A stretch of DNA of 24,114 nt, taken from Podila epigama (taxonomy: Eukaryota; Mortierellomycota; Mortierellomycetes; Mortierellales; Mortierellaceae). Below are positions 9,943 to 18,626 of the stretch, piece by piece; the stretch's first letter is position 1, and every line of letters begins with the position of its first letter. A program made the translations under genes and the position numbers. A model generated the notes under the pieces. That model worked only from the letters and a program-made list of their open reading frames with translations. It was not told the DNA's origin and searched no databases. Location: positions 1 through 24,114 of the forward strand of contig JAAAVE010000226.1 in NCBI GenBank assembly GCA_015679605.1. The letters run 5' to 3'.

Positions 9943-10045
9943 CCCCCCCTTGTCCCCACTCTTTGTTTTCTCTTCACTGCTCCAGTCCTATCTCTCTCCT
10001 CATTACCTCCTACCCACCGACCACCTATCACCCTTCACCTTCACC

Positions 10046-12039
10046 ATGCGCTTGCTGACAGCTCTTGTCTCAGTCGCTTCGGCCTTGTTCCTCGCAACTT
10101 CGGCCGAGGCTGCTCCTGTTGTGGCCGGATACGTCCTGCTCAATCCCGACCTGGGCCCTTCCAGGATGAAGGCTTTGGCCGATAATGCTGCCACGCTCCC
10201 CGTCAACCGGATTTTCCTGTCCTTTGCCCGTCCCGGCATGGTCTACGTCCCCGGCTCCCACACTCTCGAACACGTCGGACTCAACTACGCCAACACACCC
10301 GATTACGGATTCGCCGACCTCAAGGCACGCGTCGCAACCCTCCAAGCCAACGGTGTCGAGGTTTTCCTGTCCGTCGGTGGCTGGAACTATGGTTGCTTCC
10401 CGTACGCGTACACCTACTACAGTGTCGGTGGTTACGGTACCCAGACTCCCAACTACTACAAGATCATTGAAAACGGCGGCTCGCTCGACAAGTGCACTGA
10501 GGCCAACATGTGGTGCTACACTTGCGAGCCCAAGAGCGAGAACACTGTCCTTGCAGACTTTGACGTCTTCCCCGAGCCTACCAACTCGTCCACCTGGCAG
10601 GCTGCCGTTCAGTTCGTCAAGAGCGGTGCCAAAGGTGATGCCCCCGTCTTCCACCCCGAAATCATTCCTGGCCGTCAATGGACTGACCCCAAGAACCAGA
10701 TGAAGTTGTTGATCCCTGGCAGCGATTACTTCATCCAAGCTAACCGTGACCCTTACCAGGATTTGGTCTACCTCGGCAAGGACCTCGGCCTTGCTGGTAT
10801 TGACATTGGTGAGTATCTTTTTTATTTGATTCATTTTTTTTTCCATTGTTGGTATTCGCTTGCATTCATAATTCTTACCTGTATACTTTTTCACAAAACA
10901 AAAACACAGACTATGAGGAAATGTGGCACGCTGACATGTACAAGAACGGCCCTTCCACTGGCCCTTGGACCAACCACCAGACCGTGTACAAGTACTCGGC
11001 CATTATGCGCGATGTCCAGATTAACATTCAGGCCATTGCACCAAACTTGTTGCTCGCCACTGCTTCCTCGGCTGCCGGTGGCCTGTCGACCAACTGGTGG
11101 GGTGGCAATCTCAAGAACATCTGGTACTACACCTACAAGTGGTACCCTGAAGTCTACAACTTCTTGGCCCAGGGACCCAACGGTGGAGGTGTCAACGTCA
11201 TGACTTACGATCTCTCTAACAACCAGCAATATCACGAGTGCCCTGATACTGGAGTCTGCTCTCTCAGTCAGCAAGTGAACTACTACATGAAGTCGTACTC
11301 GGACAATGGCATGATTGCCAATGTCGGCTATGAAATTGGTATCCCTGCTTACCCCGCATCCGACCACGACCCCACTCACCAACTGCCCCTCACCCAGTCC
11401 GAGTTGTCCGCGATTCTCGCTGTCCACGGCTCCAAGGGCGGTTTCTTCTGGCAATTGTACAAGGGACCTGGCGTCCCCACGAACGTCGATGCTACCACGG
11501 CCGCTCAGCAAATCTGTAAGGCTGCCCTCGGCGCCAACACCCCACGCTGCTCCGGTGTTATCCCCGATCCTGGTACCACCCCAACTCCCACCCACACCAA
11601 CACCATCACCTACACTACCATCCCACCCACTTCGACCACTACCACCACCATCCCTACCACCACCGTTCCTGTCGGATGCACTGATCCCGCTTGGAGTGCC
11701 TCAGCTGTCTACAACTCTGGTGCCGTCGTCAGCTACAATGGCCACAAGTACACCGCCAAGTGGTGGACTCAGAACAACAACCCTGCTGAAGGAGGTCCTT
11801 GGACCGACAATGGTGTCTGCTCGGGCGGTCCTCAGCCTACCCAGACCCCCGGCTCCTGCAGCGGTGTTGCAGCGTACTCGCCCAGTGCCACCTACACCGG
11901 CGGCGCCAAGGTCACATATGGTGGCTTTATCTACACTGCCCAGTGGTGGACCCAGGGAGAGACCCCTGGCTCGAACAGCGTCTGGGTCAAGGGAGCCGCC
12001 TGTTCCTCTGCTCTTCGCCGCCGTCGTCTCTACCAGTAA
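10046..12039 (+). CDS. Secreted GH18 chitinase-like enzyme with two CBM5/12 modules
   Basis: Predicted 630 residues from exons 10046-10808 and 10910-12039 (101-nt GT-AG intron, phase 1). Order: signal peptide (about residues 1-22, MRLLTALVSVASALFLATSA); a GH18 barrel with SVGGWNYG strand; the active-site motif AGIDIDYEE with catalytic Glu at 257; a Thr/Pro-rich linker (about 473-510), probably O-glycosylated; then two chitin-binding type-3 modules (about 511-558 and 571-619), each with the aromatic AxWWTQ signature and bounded by cysteines. Family role: cleavage of beta-1,4-GlcNAc chains with substrate-assisted retention, here outside the cell or at the wall. Odd points: the first Asp of the usual DxxDxDxE is Ala250, and the intron cuts the codon for Asp255. 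The tail ends in ALRRRRLYQ after the last Cys. The frame is open upstream to 9950 but has no ATG there, which supports 10046 as start. Substrate and activity are inferred. Confidence 0.9.
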
Positions 12040-12204
12040 AACAAGTTTTTGTATACGAGCCAGTTGACCTGGCTCCTCTTTCTCTTTCCTTTCTTTTCTT
12101 TCTTTTTTTTTCCTTTCTTTCTTCCTTCTTGCTTCTTGAAGAATGTATTGGGGATGAAACCATGGCTGGGCCCAAGCATCCTCCTTTTTGACATTTCAAA
12201 AAAA

Positions 12205-12210
12205 AATAAA
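12205..12210 (+). terminator. Poly(A) signal AATAAA, GH18 gene
   Basis: AATAAA 166 bases after the chitinase stop, embedded in an A-run (12199-12212). It lies between the converging GH18 and EFG1 genes. Confidence 0.5.
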
Positions 12211-12281
12211 AAGACCGAAAACTTGTTGCAAACAATTGCCTGTGCGAGTAATCACTGGGCGAGCAGAATATAAGTGGGAGG

Positions 12282-12331
12282 ATGAATGAGTTGGGTGAGT
12301 GAGCGATTGAGTGAGTGAATGGGCGAGTGAA
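12282..12331. repeat. Degenerate GAGT/GAGTGA microsatellite
   Basis: Irregular run of GAGT, GAAT and GCGAGTGA units on the + strand in the convergent spacer. Simple-sequence repeat with no coding content. Confidence 0.7.
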
Positions 12332-12429
12332 GGGAGAATACTACTTGAAGGATTGGCAAGGATGCCACTGGCTTGGGCATGAATATTTTAGATTTTTCAA
12401 CAATTTTTCCTTTTTAGGCAAGAGCCCCG

Positions 12430-12505
12430 TTGACGACTTTTGAGTTGATAGCGTCCAGGTGAGTTGACAGCTTCTGGATTGACATCGTCCGGAGTGAGTT
12501 GACAT
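12430..12505. repeat. Imperfect TTGACA repeat with alternating 15/19-20-nt spacing
   Basis: Five TTGA(C/T) starts at 12430, 12445, 12464, 12479 and 12499, each followed by a related GCGTCCAGG-like tail. Alternating spacing of 15 and 19-20 suggests a higher-order unit of about 34-35 nt. The last copy ends a few bases before the EFG1 poly(A) signal, so it is at or just beyond that gene's 3' end. Confidence 0.6.
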
Positions 12506-12509
12506 CTCG

Positions 12510-12515
12510 TTTATT
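12510..12515 (-). terminator. Poly(A) signal AATAAA, EFG1 gene
   Basis: TTTATT on the + strand, i.e. AATAAA on the - strand, only 15 bases past the EFG1 stop codon. The 3' UTR would be very short if this is the signal used. Confidence 0.5.
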
Positions 12516-12529
12516 ATACAAATGCGCGC

Positions 12530-13474
12530 CTACGTGCTCAATGCCATCTCCGTGGCTTTGGCACGAGCAGCTAACTGAGGGTTATCCGACTCTTGCAACG
12601 CCCGCAGTTTACTTTTGGCCAACTTCTTAGCCGTCTGCTGAACAGCCTCCTCTGTCGGAACTGCATCCTTCTTAAGAATTTTCTCCTTGGCTTCGTCCCG
12701 TACCTGCTTATCAAACTGTGTAATATCGCCCGAGGCCAACTTCTCCTTGATCTGCTTGCGAATTGTCTGGCGAATCTCAGCTGACTTGGGGTCTTCCGCA
12801 TTCTCTCCTGGGTAAAGCGATACGTATTTTTGAGTCCTTGGGAAATGTTGGATATAAGCAAAGTCGAGTTCCAGCTCTGCGAGTGCTGCCTTTTCTTCGG
12901 GATTGTTGTTCCAATCTGGGCGTTGCTTCCTGAAAGAGCTAATCTTACGACTTGCCTTTTGGGACTCTAACAGTACGAGTATGACGAAGAAAATGAAAGA
13001 GATTGAGAGTGAGTGCGAGAGTAAGTGCAGAGAGCCATGACCGAGTTGAAGGATCATGATGGATACGATGAGAATCCTAACATGACGACAGGGAACATCA
13101 AGACGACCAAGATATGAATGAGAAACACCACTTGTCTCCTTACCGATAAACTTGACCATCCGGTACTTTGTCTGCATCTTTTGCTCTGTCAAATTAACTT
13201 GCTTATCGGCCAGCTGAAGCTTTAGGGCCTCGATACGACGCTGGTGCTCAAGGAGCAAATCTGCAGGCATCTTGGGGCTCTTGGCAATCAGCCTCAACGT
13301 ATCACGCAGCTTCTTCTTAAGTGCCGCTGCTCCTTCGGGTACTTCGCCCTCGTCCAACTTCTTGGGCTTGAGCTGATAAGGCTTCTTTTTGCCGTTTCCA
13401 TGAGTGCGATTGTAGGCTTTCTTGCCACGCATCTCCTTTTCCGGATTGACTACTTTTTTTTTATCTGCAGGCAT
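12530..13474 (-). CDS. EFG1: rRNA-processing protein, EFG1 family
   Basis: Predicted 255 residues from exons 13144-13474 and 12530-12966. The splice joins KYRMVKFI to ESQKASRKISSF, restoring the conserved MVKF(I/V)ExQKAxRK core of the family. Known role: yeast Efg1 is a nucleolar factor of the early small-subunit pre-ribosome, needed for 18S rRNA maturation. Seen: a basic N-terminus (MPADKKKVVNPEKEMRGKKA), coiled-coil-like charged helices (LRDTLRLIAKSPKMPADLLL), the core motif, then a helical Lys/Glu-rich C-terminal half with DFAYIQHFPRTQKYVSLYP. No signal peptide or membrane segment in the spliced form. The 177-nt intron (12967-13143, phase 1, donor GTAAGG) is a multiple of three with no stop, so the unspliced frame also stays open (314 codons). 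Its upstream side contains an assembly gap. Confidence 0.9.
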   Translation of the reverse strand: MPADKKKVVNPEKEMRGKKAYNRTHGNGKKKPYQLKPKKLDEGEVPEGAAALKKKLRDTLRLIAKSPKMPADLLLEHQRRIEALKLQLADKQVNLTEQKMQTKYRMVKFIGKETSGVSHSYLGRLDVPCRHVRILIVSIMILQLGHGSLHLLSHSLSISFIFFVILVLLESQKASRKISSFRKQRPDWNNNPEEKAALAELELDFAYIQHFPRTQKYVSLYPGENAEDPKSAEIRQTIRKQIKEKLASGDITQFDKQVRDEAKEKILKKDAVPTEEAVQQTAKKLAKSKLRALQESDNPQLAARAKATEMALST

Positions 13475-13937
13475 GACTGATGAAATGTGAACAATGGAAT
13501 GACTGAATGTGGAGTATGAAAGGAAGCAAGTGAAGTGAAGTGTACATGGTATTAANNNNNNNNNNAAAAAAAAAAAAAGTGGCTTGGCTTGATTTGTGTT
13601 GTTACCCCAGTTGCTCTTTTAAACTTCATTTACACTACATTTACCCAACCAAAGCAGAAACCACCAAAGCTCCAACTGCAAGCACCCAGAACAAAAACGA
13701 CTCCGTGGGTATCTCCACTGCTACAGCCAATACGAACCCCCATACCAATAATAGTGACCCCATATCTCCATATATGGGTAAAAAAGACCAAGATCCACCA
13801 ACACAAGAGTTGCGATGTTCGCCTCGTGAGAACAAAGGAAAAAGAGAAAATATGTATAAGACTTGACGTTTTGTCAACGAGTAAATTGAAATTGAAATTG
13901 AAAAATTACACTACATTTATCTACGCAGTATGCCTGT
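13475..13937. other. Spacer between CAND1 3' end and EFG1 promoter
   Basis: Both genes are on the - strand, so this holds the CAND1 3' UTR (right side) and the EFG1 promoter (left side), broken by the gap. A small hairpin (CCCATAT / ATATGGG, 13759-13765 and 13772-13778) lies in the probable CAND1 3' UTR. No canonical AATAAA for CAND1 and no gene were found. Confidence 0.6.
13556..13565. other. Assembly gap (10 N)
   Basis: Ten N bases followed by a 13-nt A-run (13566-13578). Round-number gap of unknown true size, next to a homopolymer, in the spacer between EFG1 and CAND1. Distances across it are not reliable. Confidence 0.98.
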
Positions 13938-16900
13938 TTAGCTGAGGTCCATAGCATCCGCTCGAAGCAAGTTTGCATAAAAATCGTCGCGGCTTTCGCT
14001 CTCGATCACATACTGGTTCAGATCATAGGCATTGGGACCAGACCGCACCTCATGCAGGAACTGTGCAAATTTTGGCGTGATAGAGGGATCCGCTAGCTTG
14101 GACAAGAAAGCAATGGCACGTAGCGCAGACCGGACCAACTCTTGATTCTTTTCAATCTCTTGCTTGACTGCCGTCGGCTTGAGTTTGAAGTTCAAGGTCG
14201 CCAACAATGGCTCAACCATGTCATCCAGTCCTAGTTTGATTATTGTAGCATATCGTAATAAAAAAATCAGAATCATTCCTGCAAATGCAAAATTCACACA
14301 CAAAATACGCAAACACAAACAAAGACTCGACCGTACTTTGAGCAACGGAAGTGGGCGAGACGATGGAAAGGCGGACAAGTGTCAGATGACAGAGCATCTT
14401 GATATCAGGCTGGTCGCCGAGACCGACAAGGACGCGATCGATAAAGGCAAAGATCTCGACCTTGTCGCGGCACTTCTCCAACAACGTGTACATGCACTCA
14501 TAGGCTGACTTGCGGATCTCGAGGCCATCATCCACACGGTGCTTGAATGGTCCCATCTCAACAATATGAATCAGTTCCTCCACAACCTCTGTCTCACGGT
14601 AGAGCAAAGGCAAGAGCTGGCCAAGGACATCGCGAATCAGGTATGGCTTGTTATGGGCTGCAGCATCGAGCGTCGACAACGACAGTCTACGAACATTGAG
14701 GTCCTTGTCCTTCATCAACGACAAGAACTCAACGATCAGTGGGCGGAGGAGCTCGTCATAGCTTCGGGTGTTGTCAATGAAGGTGTACTTGAATGCGGAC
14801 ACAACAGTACCGCGGATCTGCGGCGAGTCATTGCGAAGACGGCCCTGGAGATCAGGAAGGAACTTGTAAGGATTCGTCAACGTCAACTTGCCAAGGCACT
14901 CGGCCACAACATTGCGTGTTCCCTCCTCTTGGCTCTCGCAGTTGGCAAACAAAAGCTCCCAAATCTCGGATGCGTGCGCCTCCAACTCTTGGCTGCCTTG
15001 CTTCTGGGTGTAACGTGTAATAACCTCCTTGAGGGCATGAAGGAGAAGGTAACGCTTCTTGGGATCCCGATTGATCTCCGAAATGATAATGGGGACATAA
15101 AACTCCACATTACCGGCACTAACATTACCAAAGGCAAAGGCTGCGGCCGAACGAACCTCCTCCGAGTGTTGATCAAACATGGCAAGAATTGAGGTGTGAA
15201 GGTCAGTGTGGCCACTGAGCGAAATGCGACGGCCAATCTCACCGAGCGTGATCAAGGACAGGTACTTGAGTGAGTCCGATGTCTGAGCAGTTTGGATCTT
15301 GGCGAGGAACTCATTCACAGTCGCGTCCGCATTCTTCTCCGAGTTCAGACAAAGCACAGCGATGCATTGAGCAATCGTCGAGAAGGCCTGCTTGGAGAGT
15401 GCAAGCTGTCCTTCAGGCACACGGACGGAAGCAGGCTCGACAAGACCGCTGACCAATCCCGCAAATTCATTTTCGTTCGTGCAAACCAAAGCTGCAAAAA
15501 GTGCCAACAAACTGTCCAGTGCCTGACCCTGGATCAGGGGTGACCGAACGAGCTTCAGGATCGATGGGAGAATTTCCTGTTTGACAGTGGCAAAGCTTGC
15601 TGGATGAGCATGCAATACCGAAACAATCGAGGTGAGGCCTAGAGGAAGTAGATGGAGGTCATCCTCCGAGATCAACGGCTTAAGCTCTGCCAGCAGATCA
15701 TCGTAGGTCGTGACTGGGAGAACCTTGCCAAAACGACGGATAGCGACATCCAAATAATGCAAGCTGGCTACCTTGAGAGGCCTGTTGCTCTTCCTTAACA
15801 AAGATGCAACCTCAGGAACCGCCGCAAGGGCAGCGTCCTTGATGTCGCCATCGGCACACACAGGGCTCTCCACAATCTGTGACAACGTCTTGACAGCCAT
15901 CAGACGCGTAAGCTCGTTCTGAATCTTTTCAAGAAGCAAAGGTAAACACACTGCCAGCTGGGGCTTGAGCTCATCTCCGATTCTGGAAAGAAGCACACCA
16001 AGACAGATAATACTGCGCTCCTTGACTTCCTGGTCAGCATCAGCTGTAGATACGCGTTGAAGGATCACATCGTAGATCCTGAGAATATAGGGCTTAGCCT
16101 CGGGATCCAGATCAGAGTAAGAGTACCGATGTGCCTCCTCATCAAAGCTCATGTGTCGGACAACCTTGATGAGCTCCATGCAGCAGACAAGAGCTTCGGA
16201 CGAGATCTTGTAGAACTTGTCCTGGATCGCAGCAATCACTGGGGGGCAGAGATGATCGAGCTGCTTCTGGAAGACCTCGGGATTATGAGTGCGGAAGAGG
16301 CTACGCAAGAAGCCGAGAGCCTCAATCTTCAAATTTGAGTTTGTGCCTAGATGATGATTATCCGTGTGCGACGCCGAGGAAAGCGACTGTTCAACGGAGG
16401 GCACAAACAACAAATAGGTATTCTCCAATCCACCCTTGAGAACAGTGACAAGTTCCTTGAGCAGCACAAATCCTGACTGGCGCGTTTGTGTCGACTTTGA
16501 GAGCATTTGCTTGGCGAGGTTCTTGGTCAGACGAGGGACCTGGCCACGCAGGAGTGCCCTTGGACTCTGGTCAGTTTCGATAGGAGTTCCGGGGCGGCTG
16601 CCTTTCCTCTTCTTGGGCAATGACTCAAGGCTGACATCCATTTCGTATTCTGCGCCACCATAGGTGTTGGTTTGACGCAGCAGTGTAATGAATGTTTGAA
16701 GAATCTCGACACGAACAGTTTCCTCGCGCTCCTTGAAGCGGGCAATGAGCGAAGGCGCGATGGTGGCGTAGAGTTGTCCAAGCAAATCTTGGCGTGTACC
16801 GATGATGGCAGAGAGAAGCTTGGCCGATGTTCGGCGAACCTTCCAGGACATATCATCGTCATCCGAGTAGTCGCCGTCATCCTCATCATCCTCATCGTCT

Positions 16901-18357
16901 TCATTGTCACTTTCCATGTTCTCATCCTCATCGTCATCATTTTCTTCACCATCGTCATAGTTGGGGTCGTAGCGAAGGAACTTTAGACTCAGGGCAATGA
17001 TGGCGTCAATATAGGGGACGATCTCAGTTGGGCATCGGAGCACAAATGACTCCAGTGCCTGGAGAGCATTCTCTCGAAGCTCGTCATCCTCAAGGTCGGT
17101 GTACTTGATGACCAAGGGCGCAACATTGCCCAAAAATTTGCCAAAGCGTGGGGCGTTGGAGCGACTATGGCATCAACGAGTCAGTGTATTCGAGTCAGGA
17201 TATGACACATACATTAGAAAAGGCAGTACAAGGCAATGAGGCACGAAGCAAATAAAGAAAAAAAAATTAAGGCGTGGAAAAAGTAAGCCAAGACACTGCA
17301 TACCTGATGGTGCCAGTGCACTGGATGTAAGTGCGAAGACGCTCGGTAGAATTCTTGGATATTTCGAGGCCAGTAAGGATGTGTTGCATAAGGTCTTCAA
17401 AGATGCTGTCAGGGATATGTGCTACAAGGTTTCCAATAGCGAGTGTGGCACGCTTGCGCAAAGCAGGGCGTGCGTGGCTGAGAAGGGTAAAGAGGGCCTT
17501 GGCGGTCTTTTCCTGTAAGTTGGTAGTGGCAAGGATACTACCAAATCTGAAAAGGACTTCGCTGAGAATATCCAGCGCATCCATCTGAGCATCGTAGCTT
17601 GAAGTGCCCTGGAAAAGTAAAAAGATAAGTTAAGTGGAATGGCCTGCAAGTGCTCATTTCAAAATAAAACAAATAGCAACCATAAAAAAAACTCACACTT
17701 TCAAGATGCTGCAAAAGCCTTGGAACGAGGCGCTTGCAAACATTGACGGCAACCATAGAGTTAACTGGGACCTGCACAATAACAGTCTTCAGTCCAATAC
17801 TTGCAATCTCACGCAAATCTTCCTTGTCCTGCGACACATATGCACAGAGTTTATCGACAATCTCTTGTAGCTGTGGTTCCTGGACTTTTTTTACCAGCGG
17901 TCCCAAGCTAAATATCAAGTGTTAACAAAGGTATTGTCGTGTGAGAGGCTATTTGATATTTGCGCAAATGTCAAACTGCCATTAGGCTATTTTTTTTTTT
18001 TGTGAGTATGAATGTGGGTGGACTCACCATTTGACGGCCAAGTTCTGCACTTCACCATTCTTGTCTTTCATGAGGTTTAAAACGGCAGCAACCACTTTCT
18101 TTTCAGTGGCATCTTCGAGTTGGAAGGTTGGACTTTGCAATTCATTGATGAGATCATTCGTCGCCATGTAGCGAAAATCGGTATCGTCCGATGTCATCTA
18201 ACCATTAAGAGATATAGAGAAAGACGAGTGAGTAAGTGGGTGGACCAACAGCCTCAAACATGGAAATGAGCTTGAATGTCTAGCAGAGGGCGTGTGAATT
18301 CGCAGCGCGTACCCTCTCCAACAGGGACGCGACCAGGTATGCACTTGTGTTGGCCAT
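13938..18357 (-). CDS. CAND1: Cullin-associated NEDD8-dissociated protein 1 (CAND1/TIP120)
   Basis: Predicted 1283 residues (animal CAND1 is about 1230) from six exons: 18313-18357, 18028-18197, 17697-17907, 17304-17608, 14337-17164 and 13938-14230. The five GT-AG introns (115, 120, 88, 139 and 106 nt) have matching phases. Family role: CAND1 wraps unneddylated cullin-RBX1 and exchanges substrate receptors such as Skp1/F-box pairs. Seen: [11 protein letters not shown] near the N-terminus, [18 protein letters not shown] restored across intron 2, [14 protein letters not shown] across intron 4, HEAT-like repeats throughout, the acidic loop (about residues 309-348) directly before [13 protein letters not shown], and the C-terminal [13 protein letters not shown] / [22 protein letters not shown] block. 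The first exon codes only 15 residues, and the ATG at 18357 gives the expected start length. The product should bind cullins in nucleus and cytosol; this is inferred from family. Confidence 0.95.
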
Positions 18358-18626
18358 GGTGCAATTTGAATGTTTTGTGTGTACAGGAGGAGTGTAAGAG
18401 GATGAACAGACGAGAAAGAAGAAAGGTGATGCAAAGATGTGGTCGGAAACAATTGAGAATTAAAAGTGGGATGGTGGCAATGAGAGGTGGAAAGCGAAGG
18501 AATAAAAAAAAGAACGCGAACCGCGTGGCCTGCTTTTGATGTCTTTCCTCAAAAAAAAAATCTGTCTGCGCCTCCTTCATTGAAATTTCATTTTACAAAA
18601 GTTATGGTTATGAAGGTATTTACAAG
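18358..18626 (-). promoter_or_regulatory. Spacer: CAND1 promoter and PI4K 3' end
   Basis: 269 bases between the CAND1 ATG and the upstream kinase stop, same strand. C/T-rich on the coding strand just before the CAND1 start. No TATA box and no clear AATAAA for the kinase. Any transcription signals of the two genes must be packed here. Confidence 0.4.

Larger units (their letters stand above)
6665..10045. other. 3.4-kb region with no confident gene
   Basis: Apart from the F-box 3' end and the chitinase promoter, I find no exon chain with matching splice phases and no tRNA (no B-box like GGTTCRAAYCC on either strand). Contents: a structured segment with a TAG-split frame at 7223-7543; a 27-codon frame at 8313-8396; a C/T-rich tract (about 8515-8582); a 26-nt T-run (8867-8892); TTTGTTTTGTC repeats (about 9141-9177); and GTTTGCT repeats (about 9214-9245). 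Other open frames of 60-96 codons have no recognisable protein character. Confidence 0.6.
12040..12529. other. Convergent 3' spacer, GH18 to EFG1
   Basis: Tail-to-tail intergenic region. It holds a C/T-rich tract after the chitinase stop (12075-12136), the GH18 poly(A) signal, a GAGT-type repeat (12282-12331), a TTGACA-type repeat (12430-12505), and the EFG1 poly(A) signal. No gene seen. Confidence 0.7.

Noticed and set aside
6665-10045. tRNA, snRNA or rRNA gene in the long spacer
   Set aside because: No A/B-box pair or T-loop motif, and no U1, U2, U5 or U6 core motif was found on either strand by eye.
10070-10894. 274-codon antisense frame across the GH18 gene
   Set aside because: Lies opposite strongly coding GH18 exon 1 and is low in protein character. 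It is open because the sense gene has a C-rich third-position bias.
10891-11595. 234-codon antisense frame across GH18 exon 2
   Set aside because: Same cause: shadow of biased codon use; the sense strand has clear chitinase sequence.
12530-13474. Continuous 314-codon EFG1 frame as the real protein
   Set aside because: The central 59 codons are flanked by good GT-AG sites, are hydrophobic, and break the conserved MVKF-ExQKAxRK core; splicing restores the family sequence.
14539-15192. 217-codon + strand frame inside CAND1
   Set aside because: Antisense to conserved CAND1 HEAT repeats; no domain recognised.
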